Shown here: piece after piece, positions 17,038 to 26,316 of the stretch | Position numbering within the stretch: position 1 is the first letter of the stretch | Layout: every line of letters starts with the position of its first letter | From: CAYLPU01 sp964385635 | GTDB lineage: Bacteria; Chloroflexota; Anaerolineae; B4-G1 | Length of the DNA: 64,000 nucleotides | Direction of reading: 5' to 3' | NCBI GenBank assembly: GCA_964385635.1 | Contig: CAYLPU010000012.1 | Coordinates: 1-64,000 of the forward strand | The notes under the pieces: model-generated | The model's input: the letters and a program-made list of their open reading frames with translations, nothing else | Told to the model about the DNA's origin: nothing | Database searches by the model: none | Position numbers and translations under genes: made by a program

Positions 17038-18429
17038 TCATGTCAGCAGGAATATCTTGCCTGGATTGAGGATATTTTTCGGATCCCATGCCCGCTTGAT
17101 GCGATTTTGCATCTCGACGGCCACCGATCCCATGGCCATTTCCAAATAGGGACGTTTGAGTACCCCGACCCCATGCTCGCCGGAAAGGGACCCGCCCACC
17201 TCAACCGCCGCGCGGAAGAGGTCGCCCACCGCCAACTCCACCCGCTCACATTCCTCCGCGTCGCGCTTATCAAAGAGGATATTGGGGTGCAGATTACCAT
17301 CGCCAGCATGGCCAAAGATAACGATGGGCAGGTTTCTTATGGCTGAAACCTCTTTAATCCTGGCGATCATCTCCGGCACGGCGCTGTGGGGCACGGTGAT
17401 GTCCTCGCCCAGTTTGTTGGGCCGGATGCGCCCCAGCGACCCGGATATGGAGTGTCGCGCCTGCCACAGTTCCTCGCTTTCCTCCAGTGTGACAGCCACG
17501 CGCACTTCGCGTGCCCCGTTCTGGCGACAAATCTCGACGACGGTTTCAATGCCACGCACCGCGTCCGCTTCATCGCCATCGGTTTGGATAATCAGGATAG
17601 CCTCGACATCAAGGGGCAACCCCAGATGCAGATAATCCTCCACACTCTTGATGGCCGTCTCATCCATGATCTCCAGCATGGTCGGGCCGACTCCACTTGC
17701 CAACACAGCGTTGATGGTTTTGCCGGCCTCGACCAATTTTGGAAAGACCGCTTCAGCCGTGCGCTCAGCCTTGGGTGCGGCGATGAACCTGACCGTCACC
17801 TCGGTGATGACGGCCAGTGTGCCCTCGGAACCCACCAACAGGTGCACCAGGTCGTAGCCGGTGACGTTCTTGGTCGCCTTGCCGCCTACACGCATAATCC
17901 GCCCATCGGCCAATACCACTTCCAGGGCCATGACGTAATGACCAGTGATGCCATACTTGAGACAGTGTGCGCCGCCGGCGTTGCAGGCCACGTTGCCCCC
18001 GAGAGTGGAGTAGTGGTCGCTGGAGGGGTCTGGCGGATAGAAATAACCCTCCCTGGCCACGGCATCCGCCAGATCCGAAGTGATGATCCCTGCCTCAGCC
18101 GTGGCCATCATATTGTCATAATCAATGTCTAACAAACGATCCATGCGGGTCAGAGGCAAGACCATCCCCCCGCCGAAAGGAATCGAGCCAGCCGCCAGAC
18201 CGGTTCCCATCCCACGAGGTACCACGGGGATCACCTCTCGATTGGCTACCTGGAGGACTTCCGAGACCTCCTGGGTGTTGGCCGGCAGCACGACTAGATT
18301 GGGCCTGGCGGAGGTAAACGTGGCGTCGTAGGAATAGGCTACCAGATCCTCCGGCGAGGTCAGCACGTACTGCTCGCCGACGATGGACTTCAGTTCGCCA
18401 ATGATTGCGGACAACTTGGGATCAAGCAT
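17038..18429 (-). CDS. glcD: Glycolate/lactate oxidase FAD subunit GlcD
   Basis: FAD-linked 2-hydroxyacid oxidase subunit, 463 residues. The FAD-binding PCMH domain has VPRGMGTGLAAGSIPFGGGMVLPL, DPSSDHYSTLGGNVACNAGGAHCLKYG and KNVTGYDLVHLLVGSEGTLAVITE. The C-terminal domain has FGHAGDGNLHPNILFD and SGEHGVGVLKR, the substrate and FAD blocks of GlcD/DLD. The stop lies far from any hairpin. It overlaps glcF by 8 bases and so is probably co-translated. Glycolate, D-lactate or 2-hydroxyglutarate are possible substrates; glcE is absent. Confidence 0.92.
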   Translation of the reverse strand: MLDPKLSAIIGELKSIVGEQYVLTSPEDLVAYSYDATFTSARPNLVVLPANTQEVSEVLQVANREVIPVVPRGMGTGLAAGSIPFGGGMVLPLTRMDRLLDIDYDNMMATAEAGIITSDLADAVAREGYFYPPDPSSDHYSTLGGNVACNAGGAHCLKYGITGHYVMALEVVLADGRIMRVGGKATKNVTGYDLVHLLVGSEGTLAVITEVTVRFIAAPKAERTAEAVFPKLVEAGKTINAVLASGVGPTMLEIMDETAIKSVEDYLHLGLPLDVEAILIIQTDGDEADAVRGIETVVEICRQNGAREVRVAVTLEESEELWQARHSISGSLGRIRPNKLGEDITVPHSAVPEMIARIKEVSAIRNLPIVIFGHAGDGNLHPNILFDKRDAEECERVELAVGDLFRAAVEVGGSLSGEHGVGVLKRPYLEMAMGSVAVEMQNRIKRAWDPKNILNPGKIFLLT

Positions 18430-19621
18430 TGGCCTCTCCCTCAGCCTGTCTCAACACCACTTCGGCCAGGTCCATCACGCGGACACGAATCTTCTCGCGG
18501 TGGGCGGCTCCAGACAGGGTGCGCTTGCACTGTTGGCAAGAGACTACGATGTACTTCGTTCCTACATCCTGGGCTTGTTTCAACCTCCGGCGGGGCAATG
18601 CCCAGGCCAACTCCCGATTGTAAGTCTCCAGGTTACCGCCGCCTCCGCAGCACAGTGAATTCTCGTGGTGGTCGGCCATCTCCACCAACTCCAGTCCCGG
18701 GATGGCCTGTAACACATCACGCGGGGCTTCGAAGATGCCGCTCTTGCGGCCCAGGTCGCACGAATCGTGATAAGCCACGGTGATCGGCCAGGGCCTGAAA
18801 CGCAGCCGCCCCTCACGCGCCAGACTGGCCATAATCTCCGTCTCATGCAGTATCTCAAGATCATCCAAGTCCCCGTCGTCGAGCAGTTCCGGGTAGGTAT
18901 GCTTCCACATGTGGTAGCAGGATGGACAGGCCATCACGACTTTGGTAGCGCCGGTGGCCAGCACCGCTTCGACGTTGTGCCGCGCCACCTCCCGGGCGCG
19001 CTCGACCTCTCCGTTGAGGAGCAGAGGATAGCCGCAACAGCGTTCATCATCGCCTATAAGGGCATAGTTCACGCCAGCCTTTTCAAAGATTTGGACCAAC
19101 GACTGGGGAATGCTGTAACTGGCCGGGAACAGCGACGACACACAGCCCACAAAGTAGGCCACCTCGGCTTGCCCGCTGTGGTCGAGGCCGGTGGGCACCG
19201 TCTCCAGATTGGCAGTCCAGCCAAGACGTTGTTTGTTATCCTCGCCAGAGATGTTGCCCGCGGTAACGATGGTCTCGTCCAATCGTCGCAGAGAGTCGGG
19301 CATCAGGCCGCCGTGGGCCAGATCGGCGCGGACCTGGTTCAGGATCACATCCAACTCGACCCCGCTGGGACAGACTTCCCGACAGGCCTCACACATCAGG
19401 CAGGTATAGAGCCTGCCAGCATAGACCTCGCCGACCTCCAGATCATCCTCGCCGACGGCGCGATAGAGGGCGACCTTGCCGCGCGGCGACAGCGTCTCAA
19501 TGCGTGTCTCTCGATAAACCGGACAGACCGACAGACACTTCCCGCAACGGATGCACTTGAGGTACAACTCGTCGGTGGATCGTTGTGCTTCGGCAATCAG
19601 TTCATTAACGGTCACACACAC
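18422..19621 (-). CDS. glcF: Glycolate oxidase iron-sulfur subunit GlcF
   Basis: Electron-transfer subunit of 399 residues. Two 4Fe-4S motifs, CIRCGKCLSVCPVY and CLMCEACREVCPSG, are followed by two CCG domains: ...GDDERCCGYPLLL...CPSCYHMW and ENSLCCGGGGN...CQQCKRTL. It passes electrons from GlcD to the quinone pool. Start at GTG 19621 or GTG 19615; AGAGG is upstream. GlcD and GlcF form a two-gene operon without GlcE, an arrangement seen where GlcD carries the whole FAD domain. Confidence 0.92.
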   Translation of the reverse strand: MCVTVNELIAEAQRSTDELYLKCIRCGKCLSVCPVYRETRIETLSPRGKVALYRAVGEDDLEVGEVYAGRLYTCLMCEACREVCPSGVELDVILNQVRADLAHGGLMPDSLRRLDETIVTAGNISGEDNKQRLGWTANLETVPTGLDHSGQAEVAYFVGCVSSLFPASYSIPQSLVQIFEKAGVNYALIGDDERCCGYPLLLNGEVERAREVARHNVEAVLATGATKVVMACPSCYHMWKHTYPELLDDGDLDDLEILHETEIMASLAREGRLRFRPWPITVAYHDSCDLGRKSGIFEAPRDVLQAIPGLELVEMADHHENSLCCGGGGNLETYNRELAWALPRRRLKQAQDVGTKYIVVSCQQCKRTLSGAAHREKIRVRVMDLAEVVLRQAEGEANA

Positions 19622-19727
19622 CTCTATGTCCAGTCGGTTGAGGTTTGCCCGACCTCATCTTCAAACGCATATCCAAACGCATAGTGATATGCCAGGTGTC
19701 TCACCCCTGTCTCGTTGCCCCGAACTA

Positions 19728-20105
19728 TCACAGCCCCAGGTTGTACCTGAGCGCCCTGTCTACCTCGGCCATCTTTCGTGCACTCAGCCGTCCAATGGGA
19801 CGCGCTTCGTGCTCTTCGGGCCGCGGGCGCAGCCGCGAACCAGGCTTGTCTTTTTGGATAGTTGCGATCTGGGAGCAGTTGATGGCACTGCGTGCTGGCA
19901 GCCCGCTTTCCTCCGGTTCCACGACCACAACGAATGGGTACGGACGTGGTGGCAGCGTGCGCGTGATCGCGACGACTACGGTGGTCGGACTGTACTGGTT
20001 CCCGATGTCCTGTTGGACGATCAGGGCGGGACGCAGTCCACCTTGTTCACTGCCCTTGACAGGATCGAACTCTACCCAGTAGATATCACCCCGTTTGATC
20101 GCCAC
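19728..20105 (-). CDS. mazF: MazF/PemK-family mRNA interferase toxin
   Basis: Predicted endoribonuclease toxin of 125 residues. KRGDIYWVEFDPVKGSEQGGLRPALIV is the family N-terminus, with the conserved Arg-Pro (RPALIV) and the PTTVVVAIT strand. The second conserved Ser/Cys stretch is SAINCSQIATI. GTG start at 20105 places the GDIYW motif at residue 5; this overlaps the antitoxin stop by 20 bases. A longer start at 20147 is possible but would lie wholly inside the antitoxin. It is the second gene of the TA operon. Confidence 0.9.
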   Translation of the reverse strand: MAIKRGDIYWVEFDPVKGSEQGGLRPALIVQQDIGNQYSPTTVVVAITRTLPPRPYPFVVVVEPEESGLPARSAINCSQIATIQKDKPGSRLRPRPEEHEARPIGRLSARKMAEVDRALRYNLGL

Positions 20106-20349
20106 GGCCCAATACCTCCGAAACCGCTTGCAGGCTGACAGCGGCAAACTCGCTGGCTTCCTGAGCGTAGAACCGGTACCCCTCCGCCGCCAACCTGGTT
20201 TCTTCGCGCTCCCTCTGTGCCGCGAGCGCTTCAGCGATCACACTGCTGCGGCTGCTCCTCATCGTAGCGGCGACCGCGTCCGCGAATTCGACCAATTCCT
20301 GGGGCAGGGAGACTGTGATTTTCCGCATGGTACTGACTCTTCCGGGCAT
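20086..20349 (-). CDS. Ribbon-helix-helix antitoxin of MazF pair
   Basis: An 87-residue antitoxin. MRKITVSLPQELVEFADAVA is a ribbon-helix-helix DNA-binding domain, and SRSSVIAEALAAQ completes it. The C-terminal part (REREETRLAAEGYRFYAQEA) would wrap the toxin. The ATG at 20349 is chosen because GAGGAGG lies about 8 bases upstream; the second ATG at 20328 is less well placed. It precedes and overlaps mazF, so antitoxin is made first. Autoregulation through the promoter at 20380-20408 is likely. Confidence 0.85.
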   Translation of the reverse strand: MPGRVSTMRKITVSLPQELVEFADAVAATMRSSRSSVIAEALAAQREREETRLAAEGYRFYAQEASEFAAVSLQAVSEVLGRGDQTG

Positions 20350-20379
20350 GGCACTCTACCTCCTCGGTTAATTCACTCA

Positions 20380-20408
20380 ATTCTACTGCCATTTGAGAAC
20401 ACCGTCAA
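20380..20408 (-). promoter_or_regulatory. Promoter of the mazF-type TA operon
   Basis: On the minus strand TTGACG (20403-20408), 17-base spacer, TAGAAT (20380-20385), about 30 bases before the antitoxin ATG. Confidence 0.65.
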
Positions 20409-20434
20409 GTCATACCAATCGGTATTCCCAACGT

Positions 20435-21718
20435 CTACTGTACCACCGGCAGTGTCAACAGTGCGTGGGGCACGATAAGTACGTCCAACTCGTCGCCCAG
20501 TTCACTCGCGGCCAGCACCAGCGCCTCCTCCATCGTCGCGGCGGGAGTCATCTTGCAGGCCGCCACCACGTCCGGGCATTCGCTACCCACGATGACCACC
20601 CGTGCCCCCTCCAGCACCTTCGCCATTACGAAGGCCCGTTGCTGGCCCGGTGGATAGCCGTGGAGGCGTGCATCGTCCAGGATGAACTGAACGTCAGGGG
20701 CGTCCCGCATGGCGGCAAGGAACCGCTGCTCACCCACGCCGTCTCCCGCGCCCTCCTCGCAGCGAGCGGGAATGATCAGAAAACCCCCCGGCCGCACGAC
20801 CGGCGTGGAGGCGAAGAAGAGGTAGGAAGCGGCGCGGCTGGCCTGGTAGAGATTGGCGTCTTTGGGAAAGCCTACCCCTCCGATGGCGACGTCATACTGG
20901 TGGGGGATGTCCACCTCATAGATGGAGCGGGCGAACGCCACCAATTGCTGGTGTGTCTCCACCGGCTCCCCCGCTTTCACGCACACGACCCTCTTCTCGT
21001 CGTCCAGCACGACGTTGAGGATGAAGCGCAGGCCCGCGCGCTGGGCCGCCTCGGTGACCGCCTCGTGGAAGGGGTTACCCTCAATGCGCCCTAGCCGGGT
21101 GCCAGGGCAATCTATGAAAGCCTGGCCGTGGGTGTGGGCGATGAGCGCTTCCCCCGCCGCCCCCACCGCGACCGTCTTGCGCCCGCCGGAGTAGCCAGCG
21201 TATTGGTGCGGCTCGACCAGCCCGGTGCCAATCAGGAGGTCCGCCTCCACCGCCGCCCGGTGGACCGAGACCGTCACCCCGCCTGGGGTGACGCCCAGGT
21301 CTACCAGCGCCTCGGGATTCTGCGGCTCGTTATCAATGACCCGGTAGCGGGCGACCACTTCCGCTCCCAGTTTGGTCACCTTCTCCTCGGGGGTCGAGGG
21401 CCGGTGCATGCCGATGCCGCACAGGAGGGTGACGTCCTCGTCGCGGACCCCCGCCGCCCCCAGTTCTTGCAGCAAGGCTGGCACAAGGAGATAGTCAGGG
21501 CTAGCCCGGGTGATGTCGGTGAAGACAATGCAGACCCGGTCGCCCGGGCGGGCCAGTTCGGAAAGGGGCGGCATGCCAATAGGATGGGCCAGTGATTCGG
21601 CAATGGCCCCCGCCACGTCTTCCAGAGACTCCGCCGGCTGGGACACAATCACAGTACCGCGCATACCTGGCGGAAGATCAAATTCCAAGTGAGTGTTGCT
21701 GTAAGGGATCTGGTACAT
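20435..21718 (-). CDS. larA: LarA-like nickel-dependent racemase family (DUF2088)
   Basis: A 427-residue LarA-family protein. Known members use a nickel-pincer nucleotide to racemise lactate or epimerise other 2-hydroxyacids. The N-terminal domain has RVCIVFTDITRASPD and the CGIGMHRPSTPEEK block (pincer-binding His region). LVEPHQYAGYSGGRKTV carries the catalytic-type His, and HTHGQAF follows. The C-terminal domain includes FFASTPVVRPGGFLII. ATG 21718 starts the conserved MYQIPYS. The larB, larC and larE genes are not in this window, so the substrate is uncertain; proximity to glcDF suggests 2-hydroxyacid metabolism. Confidence 0.85.
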   Translation of the reverse strand: MYQIPYSNTHLEFDLPPGMRGTVIVSQPAESLEDVAGAIAESLAHPIGMPPLSELARPGDRVCIVFTDITRASPDYLLVPALLQELGAAGVRDEDVTLLCGIGMHRPSTPEEKVTKLGAEVVARYRVIDNEPQNPEALVDLGVTPGGVTVSVHRAAVEADLLIGTGLVEPHQYAGYSGGRKTVAVGAAGEALIAHTHGQAFIDCPGTRLGRIEGNPFHEAVTEAAQRAGLRFILNVVLDDEKRVVCVKAGEPVETHQQLVAFARSIYEVDIPHQYDVAIGGVGFPKDANLYQASRAASYLFFASTPVVRPGGFLIIPARCEEGAGDGVGEQRFLAAMRDAPDVQFILDDARLHGYPPGQQRAFVMAKVLEGARVVIVGSECPDVVAACKMTPAATMEEALVLAASELGDELDVLIVPHALLTLPVVQ

Positions 21719-21785
21719 AGGCAGCCTCTCTTTACCATAGCGCGGCTTCCTGCCGCAACCAATGTAGAACAGATGCCATCTTGTC

Positions 21786-22298
21786 CTACAACACCATCCG
21801 GGAATTATGCCATTTGTCGAGAGCATCCCGCGTGGCGCGGAAGGCCAGTGGCGGAAATTCGTCAGGCGCGAAAAAGGCGGCCTGGTCTACATCGTCGGAG
21901 GGCTTCGATTCGCCCCCTAGCAACCGGGCACAGTAGACGATGACGATGTTCGCCCCGCGTTCGTGCTCCCGACCGGCGATGACGTCGAGCAGACCGGTGA
22001 CCTCGACCTCCAGCCCGGTCTCCTCGCGGCACTCACGCACCGCAGCCTCGGCCGGGTCCTCGTCGAACTCGACGAAGCCAGCGGGGAAACTCCACATCCC
22101 CTGGCGTGGATTGAAGCGCCGGCGGACGAGAAGCACCTTGCCCTCGTGCTCGACGAGCACGCCAGCAGCGACCTTGTGATCGCGGAAGACGATCAGTTCA
22201 CAGGCGGGGCAGACACGCCGCACGCATCCGAAGGCCTCCCGGCCTTCGAGCGCGTGACCGCAACGAGGGCAATAGTTCAGTTCGAGAATTTGCGACAA
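21786..22298 (-). CDS. NUDIX hydrolase with N-terminal zinc ribbon
   Basis: Hydrolyses nucleoside-diphosphate-linked compounds. Of 170 residues, the first ~40 form a zinc ribbon (CPRCG...CPACE), as in NudC-like enzymes. The Nudix box is seen as GFVEFDEDPAEAAVRECREETGLEVE (catalytic REEXGX is CREETGLE). TTG start at 22298; an ATG further in would break the first CPRC. Substrate could be NADH, ADP-ribose or a capped RNA; no SQPWPFPxS motif of true NudC is visible. Confidence 0.88.
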   Translation of the reverse strand: MSQILELNYCPRCGHALEGREAFGCVRRVCPACELIVFRDHKVAAGVLVEHEGKVLLVRRRFNPRQGMWSFPAGFVEFDEDPAEAAVRECREETGLEVEVTGLLDVIAGREHERGANIVIVYCARLLGGESKPSDDVDQAAFFAPDEFPPLAFRATRDALDKWHNSRMVL

Positions 22299-22334
22299 TT
22301 GGGAATCCCTCTGGCCGATGGCCGCTAACCGCGT

Positions 22335-23282
22335 TCACCGGCGGCGGGCGTGCCAGGCCCACACAGTGACCAGAGCCAGCACCAGGACGGTCAGACCCAG
22401 GGTGACCTCCAGTACCCGCCATAGCGTCACCGGGGCAAGGCCAGACGTTTCATCCTCGGGTATACCTCGCCCATCTTCCACCGCCCCCGCTTCTTCCTCC
22501 GGCGGGGGCATCACCTCGGCGACCGCACTCGCGGTAGGCTCTGCGTCGCCCGCATACTTCTCCATCGTCGCCGTGGTCGTGGCCGGAGCGGTTGGGGCTA
22601 CTGCGCCTGCCTCCGCCACAGGCGAGGCGGGGGCAGTGTCCTCCTCGATCGGTTCGCCTCCGCTGCCCAGCGCCGGCACAGTGGCGTCTATACCCTCTGG
22701 CGTCCCCATGTTGTAGCGCTCTGCCTCAGCGGTGGCGGCTGTGGGCATCGGAAGAGGGGTAGCCGTGGGCATCACACCGGGTTGCGCCACCTCCTCGGCC
22801 TCGACTTCTTCGCTGACCACCTTCTCGACTTCAACAGTTTCGCCGACCAGCGATGGCTCCACAGCCACCCGTGGCGCCTCCATCTGCGGCTCGGCCGCCG
22901 GTGCGAACAATCCGCCCCCACCAAGGAGCAGCAGATCACCGGCCAGGACGACGACGAAGAGGAGACTGGCAAAAGCAGTCGCTGCCGTCAGCAGCGGAGC
23001 GGCCCAGGCGCGGCGATGGCGCGGCGGGGGCACAGGCCGCGGGTGCGCCGCCATCGTTTGCGGCAGGATGAAGTTGCGCGGAATGGGAACCGGGGGCAGG
23101 TCGCGCACCAGTGCCACGATGTGGCGCAGCGCCTCAAGTTCAGCCCGCAGCGGTCGGTCGGTCGCCAGTTGCGTCTCCAGGCGCGCCCGTTCCTCGGCGC
23201 TCATTTGACCATCCAGATACGCCGAAAGCAGTTCGTCGCGCCGCTCCCGTTCCGTTGCCTGCTGTCTAAACAAACGTGCCAT
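22335..23282 (-). CDS. Membrane-anchored anti-sigma factor
   Basis: A 315-residue protein with an anti-sigma-type helical N-terminus (ERRDELLSAYLDGQMSAEERARLE; this is a ZAS-like fold without clear HxxxCxxC). A transmembrane helix lies near residues 95-120. A long Ala/Pro/Glu/Thr-rich region of low complexity (125-280) follows, then a second hydrophobic stretch near 290-310 with a basic tail. It lies 15 bases after the ECF sigma gene in the same direction, the usual order for a cognate regulator. The signal it senses is unknown. Confidence 0.8.
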   Translation of the reverse strand: MARLFRQQATERERRDELLSAYLDGQMSAEERARLETQLATDRPLRAELEALRHIVALVRDLPPVPIPRNFILPQTMAAHPRPVPPPRHRRAWAAPLLTAATAFASLLFVVVLAGDLLLLGGGGLFAPAAEPQMEAPRVAVEPSLVGETVEVEKVVSEEVEAEEVAQPGVMPTATPLPMPTAATAEAERYNMGTPEGIDATVPALGSGGEPIEEDTAPASPVAEAGAVAPTAPATTTATMEKYAGDAEPTASAVAEVMPPPEEEAGAVEDGRGIPEDETSGLAPVTLWRVLEVTLGLTVLVLALVTVWAWHARRR

Positions 23283-23296
23283 CGCCAGTCCTCTGA

Positions 23297-23902
23297 TTAC
23301 TCCTCTGAACCTACATACTCAAGACGATACCGTGCGGGCAAAAGTTCCCCCTGAGAGCGAAGGTAATCGCGCAGTTTGCCCCGCGCCCGCGCCAGACGCG
23401 ACTTCACTGTCCCCAACGATACGTCCGTCGCCTCAGCGATCTCCTGATAACTGAGCCCCTGCACGTCGGAGAGCACCAGCGTGACGCGCTGGTCAGGGGG
23501 GAGCGTCTCAATGCCGGCCTGGATCACGCGGGCCATCTCCTGCCGCTCGGTGTACTCCTCCGGCCCTTCGTGCCCGTTGACCAACGCCGGGTTGGCATCC
23601 TCATCCCGTTCACCGAAATCCTCAAACGAGGTGGTCGGGCGACGCTTACGGCGGCGCAGTTCGTCGTAGCAACCGTTGGTGACGGTGCGCATCAGATAGG
23701 ACTTGAAGGAGCCGCCACGGAAGCGAGCGATGCTGTGGAAGACGGAGATGAAGGCTTCCTGGGTGGCGTCGGCGGCCGAGGCGGGATCGCCCAGGATGCG
23801 ATAGGCGAGGTTGTAGACCTGGTGTTGGTAGGCCAGCACCAACTCGTTGAAGGCATCCATCCTGCCCTTCTGGGCAGCGGCGATCAGGCTCGCTTCGTCC
23901 AT
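23297..23902 (-). CDS. ECF-type sigma-70 factor
   Basis: A 201-residue sigma factor. Region 2 spans residues 5-90 (NELVLAYQHQVYNLAYRI, DATQEAFISVFHSI). Region 4 spans 125-185 (LPPDQRVTLVLSDVQGLSYQEIAEATDVSLGTVKSRLARARGKL), the helix-turn-helix that reads -35. The linker (95-125) is acidic and longer than usual. Its partner anti-sigma gene is immediately downstream. It probably controls an envelope-stress regulon and may autoregulate; no conserved AAC-type promoter was recognised upstream. Confidence 0.92.
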   Translation of the reverse strand: MDEASLIAAAQKGRMDAFNELVLAYQHQVYNLAYRILGDPASAADATQEAFISVFHSIARFRGGSFKSYLMRTVTNGCYDELRRRKRRPTTSFEDFGERDEDANPALVNGHEGPEEYTERQEMARVIQAGIETLPPDQRVTLVLSDVQGLSYQEIAEATDVSLGTVKSRLARARGKLRDYLRSQGELLPARYRLEYVGSEE

Positions 23903-23976
23903 CGGACCCTATATTTACACCGCTCGGCTACCTTCGGTCGTCGCATCCCTACGCTTATCCCTTCCACCACTTCTGC

Positions 23977-26307
23977 CTACTCCCGCTGCAGCGAGATCTC
24001 CACCTCCAGCGGCGACGGCTCGTCGCCGACCAGAAGATCATCCCCGTCGGTGGGCAGATAGCCCTCGGCCCAGACGATGATGCTGTAGCGCTGGTTCCGC
24101 TCCAGCGGACGCGGCAACTCGAAGTAGCCATCCGCGTCGGCCTGCGCCCAGGTGTAGACCTGCGCATCGCTGCCATCCCAGCCGTCAATGGTGACACCAG
24201 GGTTGAGCACGACGTAGGCCGCGCCGGGGATGCCCCGGCCGGTGTCGGCGTCAAGAATGGTGCCCTGGATGAACAGCCCTTTGGCGGGGGGCGGCGGGGG
24301 TGGAGGCGGCGTGCCGGTGCCGACGGTTGCCGTGGCGGTCTGGGCCAGTTGCCCCTCCACGTACAGTTCCAAGGTGTACTGACCATCGAACAGTGGCTCG
24401 CCGGAGGTGCGGTAGATGTAGTCGTGGAAGGCGCCGCTGGTTCCCTCCTCCCAAACCTCGTTGAAGGTGATTAATTCCTCTCCGTTGAGGATCCACTTCT
24501 CATCGAAGTCCATCCCGTCCTGCATCCCGGCGTAGGTGCAGAAGAAGTGCAGTTCCAGCAAACCCGTGGGGAAGGTCGTGCCAGGATTGACCGGGTTGCC
24601 CTGCGCATCCACGCCTGCGGCGAAGGTGATGGGACCGATGGCTTCCTGGGACTGAGTACCGGCGACGGTGAAATCGGAGGCGGCGACCAGTGCGCCCTCG
24701 ACGAACAGTTCCAACCGGTAGTCGCCGGGGTCGAGCGGCTCGCCAGCGGTGATCGACACCCACGCGGAACCGCTGCTCCCCCAATTCCACGTGCCGGAGT
24801 CAGTCGCCACCTGCTCTCCCTCGTAGTACCAGGCGCGGCTCCAGGCTATGCCATCGCGCATTCCGGCGTAATCGAAGAAAGCGTAGGCCTCCGTGATGCC
24901 GGAGGGAAGCAGGTAGGTGGGATCGGTGGGCCGGTCGTCGGCGGTGACGCCCTCGGAGAAGACCAGGTTGGTGAAGGCAGGGCCGGTGACCATGCCGCCG
25001 ACGGAGATGGAGCCCTCGGCCAACAGTTCCTCTGCGACGTACAGTTCGACGCGATAGGTGCCGTCGTCCAGGCCGGAGGTGTTGTAGACGCTGACCCACC
25101 AGTTGCCCCGCTCGCCCCCCTGCCAGGGCTGGGGAAGCTGGCTGGCGTTGTCCAGAAATTGGCCTTCATAGTACCAGCGGGCCTCCCAGGTCACCCCGTC
25201 GGCCATTTTCTCGTAGTCCCAAAAGGCATAGACGTCGGTGGCCCCGGACGGCAGTTGGGCGACGATCTGAGTCGGCTGATCGTTGTCGGTCGCATCGGGG
25301 GCGAAGACCAGGTTGTAGAAGCGAGGTTCGCCTGAAGGCGGGGGCGAAGGCCCCGGCCTCGGCGTTGGCTTCGGCGCGATGCCTGTACGGGCGGCCTCTA
25401 TGAGAGGCTGGGCCAGGTTGACGGGGCGCAGGGCGTTGATGAAGCCACCGACGGGGATACAGTTGTCGTTTTTATCTATCAAACCGTCGCCGTTGGTGTC
25501 GGCCAGGTAGCGGCAGTCAGCGAACCGCTCGGCACCTCCGTAGCCGACCTGGGTGGGCACACCGATGATCTGGCCATCTACATTCGCCGCCAGTCCACCG
25601 CTGTTGCCGCCAGCGATGGTGGCGTCGGTCTTGACAAAGGCTCGTCCCTCCACACCCCGCTCGCGGGTGAAGCCACTCACCACACCCTCGGTAAAAGTGA
25701 TCGTCTCGCCGCCGATGCCGGGGTAACCCAGAATCTGGAGCAAGTCCCCGAGTTCCAGCAGGTCCGAGTCGCCCACAGCGACGTAGTTTAGGTTCAGTTG
25801 CTTCGCATCTATCGGCCGGCCATCCAGGTCGGTGGCGATCTGGATCACCGCCAGGTCAAGTTGAGTGTCAATGGCCCGAACCTCGGCCAGATACCTCAAC
25901 TCCGGCAGTTCGTCGGAGCGGACGGTCACGGCCACGCCCAGGGCATCGGGCTGGTAGGCCGGGTCGGGGTCGGTGACGACGTGGGCGTTCGTGAGGATGA
26001 GGCCATCGGGAGTGACGATGGTGCCTGAACCGGTCCAGATAGGCTGGAACCGCCCGTTGTTTTCGACCAGAGCGATGATCTGCACGGTGGAACGCAGCAA
26101 GTTCTGGCGAATCTGGCGGTCGTCCGGTTGTGACACAGGCTCTGGTGTTTCCTCAGGGCCGGGTGTCGCCTCCGGCAGGGCAGGGGTTGGCGGGGCCGGG
26201 GTGACTGTGGGCAGGACATCAGAACCGGAAGGCCGGCAACTGAGTATGGCCAGGAAGGCCCAACCGATGATCAGCAGTCGAAAGTATTTGGTAATCCGCT
26301 TCTCCAT
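23977..26307 (-). CDS. Trypsin-like (HtrA/S1C) lipoprotein protease with three repeat domains
   Basis: A 776-residue secreted protease. Lipobox LAILSC ends the signal (Cys about 24), followed by a Pro/Thr-rich linker. The protease domain (about 70-295) has the catalytic His in LTNAHVV, Asp in DTQLDLAVIQ and Ser in GGNSGGLA. An EF-like calcium loop (DTNGDGLIDKNDNC) sits near 278. Three related beta domains of about 110 residues follow, each with a YAFWDYEKMADGV-type motif (about 325, 440, 545). The C-terminal carboxypeptidase-regulatory-like domain starts GLFIQGTILDADTGRGIPG. PDZ domains are absent. Gene order places it downstream of a small TM protein and Uma2. Confidence 0.88.
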   Translation of the reverse strand: MEKRITKYFRLLIIGWAFLAILSCRPSGSDVLPTVTPAPPTPALPEATPGPEETPEPVSQPDDRQIRQNLLRSTVQIIALVENNGRFQPIWTGSGTIVTPDGLILTNAHVVTDPDPAYQPDALGVAVTVRSDELPELRYLAEVRAIDTQLDLAVIQIATDLDGRPIDAKQLNLNYVAVGDSDLLELGDLLQILGYPGIGGETITFTEGVVSGFTRERGVEGRAFVKTDATIAGGNSGGLAANVDGQIIGVPTQVGYGGAERFADCRYLADTNGDGLIDKNDNCIPVGGFINALRPVNLAQPLIEAARTGIAPKPTPRPGPSPPPSGEPRFYNLVFAPDATDNDQPTQIVAQLPSGATDVYAFWDYEKMADGVTWEARWYYEGQFLDNASQLPQPWQGGERGNWWVSVYNTSGLDDGTYRVELYVAEELLAEGSISVGGMVTGPAFTNLVFSEGVTADDRPTDPTYLLPSGITEAYAFFDYAGMRDGIAWSRAWYYEGEQVATDSGTWNWGSSGSAWVSITAGEPLDPGDYRLELFVEGALVAASDFTVAGTQSQEAIGPITFAAGVDAQGNPVNPGTTFPTGLLELHFFCTYAGMQDGMDFDEKWILNGEELITFNEVWEEGTSGAFHDYIYRTSGEPLFDGQYTLELYVEGQLAQTATATVGTGTPPPPPPPPAKGLFIQGTILDADTGRGIPGAAYVVLNPGVTIDGWDGSDAQVYTWAQADADGYFELPRPLERNQRYSIIVWAEGYLPTDGDDLLVGDEPSPLEVEISLQRE

Positions 26308-26316
26308 CTCACCACC

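Noticed and set aside
18767..19684. 305-residue frame opposite glcF
   Set aside because: Antisense shadow of a gene with clear Fe-S motifs; composition unlike a real protein.
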